Of a stretch of 5,636 nt of DNA, positions 1 through 5,636 are shown in pieces. The notes under the pieces are model-generated. The model saw nothing but the letters and a program-made list of their open reading frames with translations, was not told where the DNA came from and made no database searches. Source of the DNA: Xanthobacteraceae bacterium (GTDB lineage: Bacteria > Pseudomonadota > Alphaproteobacteria > Rhizobiales > Xanthobacteraceae); contig JASHSY010000204.1 in assembly GCA_030040825.1 (NCBI GenBank), positions 1 through 5,636 of the forward strand, given 5' to 3'. A program made the position numbers and the translations under genes. The number at the start of each line of letters is the position of its first letter. The first letter of the stretch is position 1.

Positions 1-70
1 AGCAATAAATTAGGGCTTTACGCCGATTCTTTCGAGTGATTCGAATTGAGGGCAAGCGGGCGGCAGAGTC

Positions 71-652
71 ATGAAGTTCGCTCTGGTCTGCGGTGCCGGC
101 GGCTTTATCGGAAACTACATCGTAAAGCAGCTCAAGCGCGAGAAATTCTGGGTCCGCGCAGTCGACATCAAGCATCACGAATTCGATTCAAGCGCAGCGG
201 ACGAGTTCATCATTGCCGATTTGCGCGATCCGCAAGCGTGTCGCGCCATCGTCGATCGCCGGTTCGATGAAACCTATCAGCTGGCCGCCGATATGGGAGG
301 AGCCGGCTATCTTTTTACCGGGGAGAACGATGCCGCGGTCATGCACAACTCGGCAAGCATAATGCGGTTCGCGCGTTGCAATCTCACCGGCCCATTCAAT
401 ATCGGCTCGGAGGAAACCGTCACCATCAATCAACTCGCCGCCATGGCAATGGACATTGCAGGAAAGCGGCTACGGATCAAACATGTACCGGGGCCGATGG
501 GTGTGCGCGGCCGAAGCTCCGCTAACCAACTGATCAGACAATCGTTGAATTGGGCGCCGTCCAAACCGCTGCGCGTCGGCCTTGAAAAGACCTATGCGTG
601 GATCGAAGCGCAAGTACGGCAGGCGCGCGCCCCCCAAATAACCGCCGCCTAG
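71..652 (+). pseudogene. GDP-mannose 3,5-epimerase-like NAD-dependent epimerase, internally deleted (catalytic core missing)
   Basis: The 193-residue product reads as the two ends of an extended short-chain dehydrogenase/epimerase of the GDP-mannose 3,5-epimerase type, joined together. The N-terminal half shows the Rossmann NAD-binding motif G8-A-G-G-F-I-G14, the ribose-binding Asp (VDIK, D32), ADLRD (49-53) and the family block LAADMGGAG (71-79) followed by MHNSASI (91-97). The sequence then jumps to the family's C-terminal block: LTGPFNIGSEE (105-115), GPMGVRGRSSANQLI (near 155) and LNWAPSKPLRVGLEKTYAWI. Intact members have about 320-380 residues. Roughly 135-140 residues are missing at residue 97/98, including the Ser/Thr-rich catalytic strand, the YxxxK pair and the Cys/Lys acid-base residues. 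The join is in frame and no other stop or frameshift is seen. A working epimerase is not expected; a non-catalytic product or an assembly deletion is possible. Start ATG 71 places the Rossmann strand at residues 3-7; only a weak AGAG lies upstream (65-68). Confidence 0.75.
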
Positions 653-685
653 CGCATGATCCCAAAAAATGGAATCGGCTTGCCG
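651..685. repeat. Degenerate half-copy of a Hyphomicrobiales intergenic repeat
   Basis: The stretch begins AGCGCATGATCCC, overlapping the last two bases of the epimerase stop codon, and continues as an A-rich run, TGG and a GGCTT/GCCG segment. It resembles the left arm of a dispersed palindromic element that I recall from Bradyrhizobium-type genomes, AGCGCATGATCC-GAAAAGTGG-ACCGGTTTTCGG, whose right arm ends in GATCATGCGC. No right arm is visible here, so this is a partial or decayed copy. The remainder of the gap up to 728 shows nothing else that I recognise. Identification rests on memory of the consensus. Confidence 0.5.
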
Positions 686-728
686 CCACCCTCGTGAGCG
701 TGCGACCGCACACGCGATTACGGTCCAT

Positions 729-733
729 AAGAG
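729..733 (+). promoter_or_regulatory. Ribosome binding site (AAGAG) deciding the start at 742
   Basis: AAGAG lies 8 bases before ATG 742, an acceptable Shine-Dalgarno match and spacing. It favours 742 over the upstream in-frame ATG at 598, which would lie within the epimerase gene and add 48 residues that look like read-through of intergenic and repeat DNA. Confidence 0.45.
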
Positions 734-741
734 CGATATCG

Positions 742-2091
742 ATGAACATTGACATCTCGACTATTGCCGACACCACTGCAGCGGCGACCGGCGTTATTTA
801 CTCCACCAAGAATCGATGTGAATTGTCCGCGCAAACTGCGACCGCCGCGCTTTCGGAATCCGATTGCGATGGATTTTGGCTCGATGGAAGCGACACCGTA
901 GAAGGACGCGAATTTCCGTTTTCGCTGGCCGATCGCTTGCCGGCTTTGCGCGAGATCCATCGCGGCGTGGACGGCGGCCCCGATCGCGCGATCGTCTATG
1001 GTTTGAGCTACCTTCTCGCGCGCGGATACAAATACCTTGCGCTAGTCGAAAACGACATCCTCCTCACTCCTGACTGGCTGCCAACCGCCATTGGCGCAAT
1101 GGAGCGCGCATCCGCGGACGGTCTGCGCGTCGGCGCTGCCACGGTGCGGACTTTTGACCGGAGAATCCTATTTGTGCGGCCGGGTTACGCCGTGATGTTT
1201 AACATCGGCGCCGGCATGATCGTGTTTACGCGGGAGGCTGCGGAGGCGGTGTTAACGACCTATCGTTCGACGAACGGCCGGGAGATACATCGCGCATGCA
1301 GGAAAATGACACAAGGAGATATCAGCCAGATTTGTGAGCAGAGTCTGACGGAGGAACATTGGTACAGTGCCGATTGGTTTTTCGATTGCGCCCTCATGCA
1401 ACTGGGCTTTGCCTCGGTTGGCGTATTACCGGCACTGGCGCGCAACATCGACGTCGATTCGGCTAGGTATGGTATTCGTCCCGTAGCTGAGGCGCAGCCG
1501 GCGGCAGGTCTCGATCCAAGTTTGTTTCGGATTTATCGGCGCAATTTGTCGTGGGCGGCGCAAACTGAAGATTCGGTGGGTTACTTTTTTGATCCGCAAC
1601 TGGATCGCTTTGTCGTCTTTCCTCATCAGTTTCCATCGACGGCTTACACGGGAGAATGGAAAACCAAGTGGCAGCAGAGTTTCGGCCCATTCGAAGTGCA
1701 GCCGACCAACACAGGAGATACGTTGCGTTGGGAGCTGGTGAACGGCAGCTGTGATGTGGCTTTTCGCACGACTGATGAGAACAAACACTGTCGCATCACT
1801 GCCGGCGGCTCGGCCATAAAACACCCTCTGCCTCCTGCAGCACATATTGCTATTCAGATTTCGAACGCCGTCGGAGAAACGGTTCCTATTGAGGTGCAAC
1901 CTGATCCTGGTGCGACAATAAGTGGAGTTTTTTTCACCGATCCGCAACCGTGGTTTCGCGGTCTGGCAAATTGGCGAAAGCGGATGGAAGTGCTTGGTCT
2001 TATCAAACGCTTCCCGATAGAAACTGAAGCGCCGTCCGTCGTCGGCGAATTCGACGAGTCCGTACCGGATTTGATCGGTCATGCGCGATGA
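742..2091 (+). CDS. Putative GT-A-fold glycosyltransferase with unrecognised C-terminal domain
   Basis: The 449-residue product has no signal peptide or membrane segment and is probably cytoplasmic. Residues 18-25 (VIYSTKNR) look like the first strand of a nucleotide-diphospho-sugar transferase. After a helix-rich stretch, YLALVENDILLTPDWL (98-113) matches the 'strand then acidic triad then P-x-W-L' pattern of family 2-like transferases; E103-N-D105 stands where the metal-binding DxD usually is. NIGAGMIVFTREAA (154-167) and ADWFFDCAL (210-218) would be the acceptor and catalytic side. From about residue 310 the protein changes to short polar and hydrophobic strands (for example LRWELVNGSCDVAFRT, 328-343) suggesting a beta-rich domain I cannot name, ending in a basic segment WRKRMEVLGLIKRF (411-424). 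It overlaps the next transferase gene by 4 bases. GC content is visibly lower than in the downstream oxidoreductase gene, for example about 43% at 1561-1620. The fold call is moderately sure; donor and acceptor are unknown. Confidence 0.65.
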   Translation: MNIDISTIADTTAAATGVIYSTKNRCELSAQTATAALSESDCDGFWLDGSDTVEGREFPFSLADRLPALREIHRGVDGGPDRAIVYGLSYLLARGYKYLALVENDILLTPDWLPTAIGAMERASADGLRVGAATVRTFDRRILFVRPGYAVMFNIGAGMIVFTREAAEAVLTTYRSTNGREIHRACRKMTQGDISQICEQSLTEEHWYSADWFFDCALMQLGFASVGVLPALARNIDVDSARYGIRPVAEAQPAAGLDPSLFRIYRRNLSWAAQTEDSVGYFFDPQLDRFVVFPHQFPSTAYTGEWKTKWQQSFGPFEVQPTNTGDTLRWELVNGSCDVAFRTTDENKHCRITAGGSAIKHPLPPAAHIAIQISNAVGETVPIEVQPDPGATISGVFFTDPQPWFRGLANWRKRMEVLGLIKRFPIETEAPSVVGEFDESVPDLIGHAR

Positions 2092-3008
2092 AGAAAGCCA
2101 TCGTCACGACGACGATTAACGCGCCGACCAAGGCGATCCGATTGTTCGACGCGATGACCGATTGGGAACTCGTGGTCATCGGCGATCTCAAGACGCCGCC
2201 TGACTACCGCCTCGAGCGCGGACGGTACGTCGATCCGAAGAGCCAGGTCAAATACGACCCGGCTCTCTCCGAGGCGATCGGCTGGAATTGCATCCAGCGG
2301 CGCAACTTCGGTGTTCTGATCGCTTATGACATGGGCGCGGAGGTTATTGCGGTTGTGGACGACGATAATGTGCCGTTGCCCGGCTGGGGCGAGCAGTTGA
2401 TGCTCGGCCGCGAGATCGAAGCCAACTATTACGAAACGACACTAGCGGTCTTCGATCCGGTCGGGGCGACGAACCACGGCAACCTTTGGCACCGCGGCTA
2501 TCCGCTGCAGCTTCTTCCGAAGCGAAACTACGCGGCAAAGACCCGGCGGCTTATACGACCCGACGTGCAAGCCGACTTCTGGAACGGCGATCCTGATATC
2601 GATGCGATTTGTCGAATGGAGCATGCGCCGCTGTGTAAATTTGACGACGCATTTTTCCCGATTTCTTCGAACAAGCCGGCGCCCTTCAATTCGCAAAACA
2701 CGTTTTTATCGCGCCGGGCCATTCAACACTACTTTCTGTTCCCGCATTGCGGCCGGATGGATGACATTTGGGCCGCTTACCACCTTCAGGCCAAAGGCTC
2801 GACCGTCGTATTCGGCAAAGCTTCGGTCTATCAGGAGCGCAACATCCACGATCCGGTGCTCGATATGCGGCAGGAATATCTCGGCTATGAACATAACCTG
2901 CAACTCGTCGAGGCACTGGCAAAGGATTCCGATGCGATCCTCGGCTTTCTGCCCGGCCGCGCCAGTTGGGCATTCAATCTCTACAAGCGGCACTTCCCGC
3001 GCGCGTGA
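2088..3008 (+). CDS. STELLO/DUF288-type glycosyltransferase family protein
   Basis: The 306-residue soluble protein follows the STELLO (DUF288) pattern throughout its N-terminal half. It opens with a first strand AIVTTTINAPTKAI (4-17), then DWELVVIGDLKTPPDY (25-40), then GWNCIQRRNFGVLIAYDMGAEVI (65-87) and the acidic metal/nucleotide-sugar motif D91-D-D-N94. Further conserved-looking blocks are HRGYP (135-139), DFWNGDPDIDAICR (163-176), NSQNTFLSR (201-209) and GRMDDIWAAY (222-231), the last a likely catalytic Asp-Asp segment, then VYQERNIHD (248-256). The family is best known from plant Golgi proteins that assist cellulose synthesis; in bacteria it is annotated as a putative glycosyltransferase, often in sugar gene clusters. 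ATG 2088 overlaps the upstream stop as ATGA and has no clear Shine-Dalgarno sequence, which points to translational coupling. Length appears complete. It lacks the membrane anchor of the plant proteins, so it probably acts in the cytoplasm. The sugar donor cannot be inferred. Confidence 0.75.
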   Translation: MKKAIVTTTINAPTKAIRLFDAMTDWELVVIGDLKTPPDYRLERGRYVDPKSQVKYDPALSEAIGWNCIQRRNFGVLIAYDMGAEVIAVVDDDNVPLPGWGEQLMLGREIEANYYETTLAVFDPVGATNHGNLWHRGYPLQLLPKRNYAAKTRRLIRPDVQADFWNGDPDIDAICRMEHAPLCKFDDAFFPISSNKPAPFNSQNTFLSRRAIQHYFLFPHCGRMDDIWAAYHLQAKGSTVVFGKASVYQERNIHDPVLDMRQEYLGYEHNLQLVEALAKDSDAILGFLPGRASWAFNLYKRHFPRA

Positions 3009-3051
3009 GACCTGGGCCGTGGGCTTCGCATTCGCTTAGCCGGTTTCCCGC

Positions 3052-3086
3052 TTGCGCCGCAGTGAACGGGCTGTAGCATTGGCCCG
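3052..3086 (+). promoter_or_regulatory. Candidate weak promoter and start-abutting hairpin before the oxidoreductase gene
   Basis: The 78-base gap before ATG 3087 shows no Shine-Dalgarno sequence. TTGCGC (3052-3057) and TAGCAT (3074-3079), 16 bases apart, make a poor -35/-10 pair that would place transcription start at about 3087, giving a leaderless message. CGGGC (3067-3071) and GCCCG (3082-3086) can also pair in a 5-base stem with a 10-base loop ending right at the ATG. Both readings are weak and they may be mutually exclusive. The rest of the gap (3009-3051) holds nothing recognisable. Confidence 0.2.
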
Positions 3087-5483
3087 ATGAAAATCGCCGA
3101 CGACCAGCCGTCCGGACTGTCTGCGCTCGACCGGCCGAATTCGTATATCGGCCGCTCGGTACCGCGACCGAATCTGGCGCGACTGGTGCAGGGACGCGGC
3201 CAGTATGTGAGCGATGTGACCCTGCCGCGCATGGTGCATGCCGCATTCCTGCGCTCGCCGCATGCGCATGCGCGCATCGCAAGCATCGACCCGACGGCGG
3301 CGAAGCAAGCGCCGGGCGTGGTCGCCGTGGTCACCGGCGCCGAGCTTGCCGAAGTCATGACGCCGTGGGTCGGCGTCCTCACCCACCTCAAAGGCATCAA
3401 ATCGGCGCCGCAGCACGCCATCGCCGTCGAGCGCGCCTGCTGGCAGGGCGAAGCGGTGTGCGCGGTCGTCGCGCAAAGCCGCGCGCAAGCCGAAGACGCC
3501 TGCGCGCTGATCGCCGTCGACTATGAAGTACTGCCCGTCGTCACCGACCCGGAAACCGCACTCGATCGATCGACGCCGGTGATTCATCCCGAGCTTGGCG
3601 ACAACCTGACGTTCGAGCGCACACTCATCGCCGGCGATCCCGATAAGGCGTTTGCGGAAGCCGATGCCGTCGCCGAGGCGACGTTTATGTTCGGCCGCCA
3701 CACCGGCGTGACCAATGAGGCGCGCGCCATCGTTGCCGACTGGAATCCGGGCGAGGCGCGCCTCACGGTGTACCAAGGCACGCAAGCGCCGCACATGACG
3801 CAGGACATTTTTGCACGTCACCTCAATCTCCAAGCCCATCAGGTGCGCGTGCTGACCAAGGATGTCGGCGGTTCGTTCGGCCTCAAGGTACACATTTACG
3901 CCGACGAGATGGCGACAGTCGCATTGTCGAAACTGTTGCGGCGGCCGGTCAAATTTGTCGCCGACCGGCTCGAGAGCTTCGTCTCCGACATCCATGCGCG
4001 CGACCATCGCGTCAAGGCCAGGATCGGCGTGACGAAAGATGGTACCATCACTGCTTTCGAGATCGACGATCTTACCGGCATCGGACCATATTCGGTCTAT
4101 CCGCGAACGAGCGGCATCGAGGCCAACCAGGTGGTCAGCCTAGTCGGAGGGCCCTACAGCTGCCCGAATTATCGCGCGCGCGCCCGCGTAGTATTCCAGA
4201 ACAAGAACGTCATGTGCCAGTACCGGGCCGTTGGCCATCCGATCGCGACGGCAGTGACGGAAGGACTGGTCGAGCTTGCCGCAGCGAAGATCGGCATGGA
4301 CCCGGCAGAGCTTCGCCGGCGCAATCTGTTTGCCGATGACGCCTATCCGGCGACCAACGCCGCCGGCCTGAAATTCGAGGGGCTGTCGCATCACGCCTCG
4401 CTCGACAAGATTCTCGCGATGATGGACTACCAGGCGCTGCGCGCCGAACAGGCGGAATTGCGCCAGCGTGGCATCTATCGCGGCATTGGTTTCGCCTCGT
4501 TCATCGAAGTGACCAATCCGTCGGCGGCGTTCTATGGCGTCGGCGGGGCGCGCATCTCTTCGCAGGATGGCGCCACCCTCAAGCTTGACGCCACCGGCGC
4601 CGTGTCCGTCCATTCCGGTGTCACCGAGCAGGGCCAAGGCGCCGAGTCGGTGCTGGCGCAGGTGGTGGCAACCTCGTTCGGCGTGCCAATCGAACGCGTG
4701 CGCGTCGTCACCGGCGATACGGATAATACGCCGATCGGCGGTGGCACCTGGGCGTCGCGCGCCGCCGGCATTGGCGGCGAGGCCGCCTGGCAGGCCGGCA
4801 AAGCGCTGCGTGCCAATGTACTCGTTGCCGCCGCTTCCATCCTGCAAGCCGACCCGAAGGCGCTCGACATTCGTGCCGGTATCGTCGTCGATGCCGCCAC
4901 CGGCCGCGAACGCATGCCACTCGAGGAAGTCGCGCGCATCGTCTATTTCCGCCCCGATACGCTGCCGCCCGGCTTCCAGGCCGAATTCGTCGCTACGCGG
5001 CATTATGTGCCGCAAGGGTGGCCGTTTGCCTTTACCAACGGCGTGCAGGCGTCACATCTGGAAGTCGACACGCGCACCGGGCAGGTGAAGCTCCTGAAAC
5101 ATTGGTGCGTGGAGGATTGTGGCACGGTGATCAACCCGCAGCTCGTTGACGAGCAGATCCGCGGCGGCATTGTGCAGGGCATCGGCGGCGCGCTCTACGA
5201 GCATTGCCTCTATGACGAGAGGGGACAGATGCTTAATGCCAATCTGATGGATTATTTGGTGCCGATGGCAGCCGAGATGCCCGACATCGAGGTCGGCCAC
5301 GTCGTCACCCCGACCGCGGATTCCGAACTCGGCGCCAAGGGCGCCGGCGAAGCCGGCACCGCCGGCGCGCCGGGCTGCGTGATGAACGCGCTCAACGACG
5401 CGCTGCGCCCGCTCAACGCCGCACCGCTGGTCGAGATGCCATTCACTCCGGAGCGCGTACTCAAGGCGCTGGGAAAGGTTTGA
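3087..5483 (+). CDS. Xanthine dehydrogenase family molybdopterin-binding (large) subunit
   Basis: The 798-residue product is the full length of a CoxL/XdhB-like large subunit that binds the molybdopterin cytosine dinucleotide cofactor and hydroxylates a carbon substrate using water. The N-terminal a/b-hammerhead domain shows GRGQYVSD (36-43), RSPHAHARI (56-64) and LIAVDYEVLPVVTD (141-154). The cofactor-binding domains follow, with DVGGSFG (259-265), QYRAVGHP (378-385), EQGQGAES (514-521), GGGTWASR and the C-terminal KGAGEAG, where E755 is the catalytic base. At the loop that carries AYRCSFR in form I CO dehydrogenases and AYRGAGR in form II, this protein has QYRAVGHP, with Ala381 in place of the active-site Cys, so it is not a CO dehydrogenase; the substrate is unknown. 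No Tat signal or membrane segment is visible, so it is probably cytoplasmic. The 2Fe-2S and FAD subunits expected as partners are not encoded in the window and may lie downstream. The start is the first ATG in this frame; residues 1-18 precede the conserved YIGRSVPRPNLARL. Confidence 0.9.
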   Translation: MKIADDQPSGLSALDRPNSYIGRSVPRPNLARLVQGRGQYVSDVTLPRMVHAAFLRSPHAHARIASIDPTAAKQAPGVVAVVTGAELAEVMTPWVGVLTHLKGIKSAPQHAIAVERACWQGEAVCAVVAQSRAQAEDACALIAVDYEVLPVVTDPETALDRSTPVIHPELGDNLTFERTLIAGDPDKAFAEADAVAEATFMFGRHTGVTNEARAIVADWNPGEARLTVYQGTQAPHMTQDIFARHLNLQAHQVRVLTKDVGGSFGLKVHIYADEMATVALSKLLRRPVKFVADRLESFVSDIHARDHRVKARIGVTKDGTITAFEIDDLTGIGPYSVYPRTSGIEANQVVSLVGGPYSCPNYRARARVVFQNKNVMCQYRAVGHPIATAVTEGLVELAAAKIGMDPAELRRRNLFADDAYPATNAAGLKFEGLSHHASLDKILAMMDYQALRAEQAELRQRGIYRGIGFASFIEVTNPSAAFYGVGGARISSQDGATLKLDATGAVSVHSGVTEQGQGAESVLAQVVATSFGVPIERVRVVTGDTDNTPIGGGTWASRAAGIGGEAAWQAGKALRANVLVAAASILQADPKALDIRAGIVVDAATGRERMPLEEVARIVYFRPDTLPPGFQAEFVATRHYVPQGWPFAFTNGVQASHLEVDTRTGQVKLLKHWCVEDCGTVINPQLVDEQIRGGIVQGIGGALYEHCLYDERGQMLNANLMDYLVPMAAEMPDIEVGHVVTPTADSELGAKGAGEAGTAGAPGCVMNALNDALRPLNAAPLVEMPFTPERVLKALGKV

Positions 5484-5511
5484 CGGGCGACGCGGTTCGT
5501 ATTGACCCGTT

Positions 5512-5585
5512 CCCCTCGCTGGGAGGGGCAGGGGTGGGGTCGGGTTTTGATCTTGTCGACCGACCGCTCAATCCCCTCCCCAGCG
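5512..5585. repeat. GC-rich imperfect inverted repeat downstream of the oxidoreductase gene
   Basis: CGCTGGGAGGGG (5517-5528) pairs with CCCCTCCCCAGCG (5573-5585) with a single bulged G, leaving a spacer of 44 bases. The left arm also has a local 6-base hairpin, CCCCTC (5512-5517) with GAGGGG (5523-5528) around GCTGG. The wording (CCCTCCCC, GGGGCAGGGGTGGGGT) resembles C/G-rich repeats common between genes of Bradyrhizobium-like genomes, so this is probably a dispersed element. It begins 29 bases after the stop codon and could end or stabilise the transcript, but no U-tract follows, so I do not call an intrinsic terminator. The sequence after it (5586-5636) shows no gene. Confidence 0.5.
5521..5539 (+). 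other. G-quadruplex-capable tract
   Basis: Four runs of at least three G (GGG, GGGG, GGGG, GGGG) are separated by loops of 1, 2 and 1 bases, meeting the canonical quadruplex pattern. The G-rich strand is the coding strand of the upstream gene, so the fold could also form in its 3' untranslated RNA. It lies inside the left half of the inverted repeat and would compete with the hairpin. Folding is inferred from sequence only. Confidence 0.5.
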
Positions 5586-5636
5586 GGAAGCGGCGGCGAG
5601 ACCGGCAAGTTTCCCAAGGCCGGCAACGTGATCAAG

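Noticed and set aside
1..39. Possible 3' end of an upstream gene: frame 1 is open from base 1 to TGA 37-39 (reading SNKLGLYADSFE).
   Set aside because: Only 12 codons, with no recognisable family tail; it may be real but cannot be supported. A 5-base inverted repeat (TTCGA 31-35 / TCGAA 41-45) spans the stop but is too short to call a terminator.
598..741. 48-residue N-terminal extension of the glycosyltransferase from ATG 598.
   Set aside because: It overlaps the end of the epimerase gene and reads through the intergenic repeat. ATG 742 has a better-placed AAGAG and directly precedes the first recognisable strand.
1426..2082. 218-codon open frame on the - strand.
   Set aside because: It lies fully within the glycosyltransferase gene, has no recognisable motif and looks like a shadow frame.
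3260..3271. Tandem GCATGC palindromes.
   Set aside because: They encode the conserved RSPHAHARI segment of the oxidoreductase and are explained by coding constraint in GC-rich DNA.
3036..4007. 323-codon open frame on the - strand.
   Set aside because: It is antisense to the well-supported oxidoreductase gene. Its Arg/Gly/Asp/His-rich low-complexity product is typical of shadow frames in GC-rich DNA.
4140..5015. 291-codon open frame on the - strand.
   Set aside because: It is also antisense to the cofactor-binding domains of the oxidoreductase, with no family motif.
5252..5635. 127-codon open frame on the - strand running through the downstream repeat.
   Set aside because: It spans the end of the oxidoreductase gene and the intergenic repeat. 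The Pro/Gly/Arg-rich peptide is what translated repeats of this type give.
5628..5636. GTG ATC AAG at the window edge, 8 bases after AAGG, as the start of a next gene (perhaps a partner subunit).
   Set aside because: Only three codons are visible; start and frame cannot be tested.

Overview
The window reads as chromosomal DNA from an alphaproteobacterium, most likely Hyphomicrobiales (Bradyrhizobium/Rhodopseudomonas/Xanthobacteraceae-like). The clues are the GC-rich codon use of the last gene, a degenerate copy of an intergenic repeat beginning AGCGCATGATCCC that I recall from these genomes, and a C/G-rich intergenic repeat near the right end. The taxonomic call is inference; no marker gene is present.

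Left part (1-3008), all on the + strand: a small sugar-nucleotide/glycosyltransferase cassette. It starts with a GDP-mannose 3,5-epimerase-like gene (71-652). This gene keeps its N-terminal NAD-binding half and its C-terminal tail but has lost the whole catalytic middle in frame, so it is probably a remnant. After a short gap holding the repeat copy comes a 449-residue protein with a GT-A-like glycosyltransferase N-terminal half and an unrecognised, probably beta-rich C-terminal part (742-2091). It overlaps by 4 bases (ATGA) with a 306-residue STELLO/DUF288-type glycosyltransferase (2088-3008). The two transferase genes are probably translationally coupled and act on the same glycan, perhaps a surface polysaccharide or glycan modification. 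The substrate cannot be read from the sequence.

Right part (3087-5483): one long gene for the molybdopterin-binding large subunit of a xanthine dehydrogenase/CO dehydrogenase-family hydroxylase. It is complete, with the catalytic Glu present. It carries neither the form I CO dehydrogenase active-site loop (AYRCSFR) nor the form II loop (AYRGAGR), so it is not a CO dehydrogenase and its substrate is unknown. Its usual FAD and 2Fe-2S partner subunits are not in the window. It is richer in GC than the glycosyltransferase genes and appears to start a separate transcription unit.

The right end (5484-5636) is non-coding. It holds an imperfect inverted repeat with a four-run G-quadruplex-capable tract, probably a dispersed intergenic repeat and possibly a transcript end. 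Nothing here amounts to a clearly new system. The most unusual items are the in-frame gutted epimerase beside two coupled transferases, one of them of a family best known from plants, and the non-canonical active-site loop of the hydroxylase.
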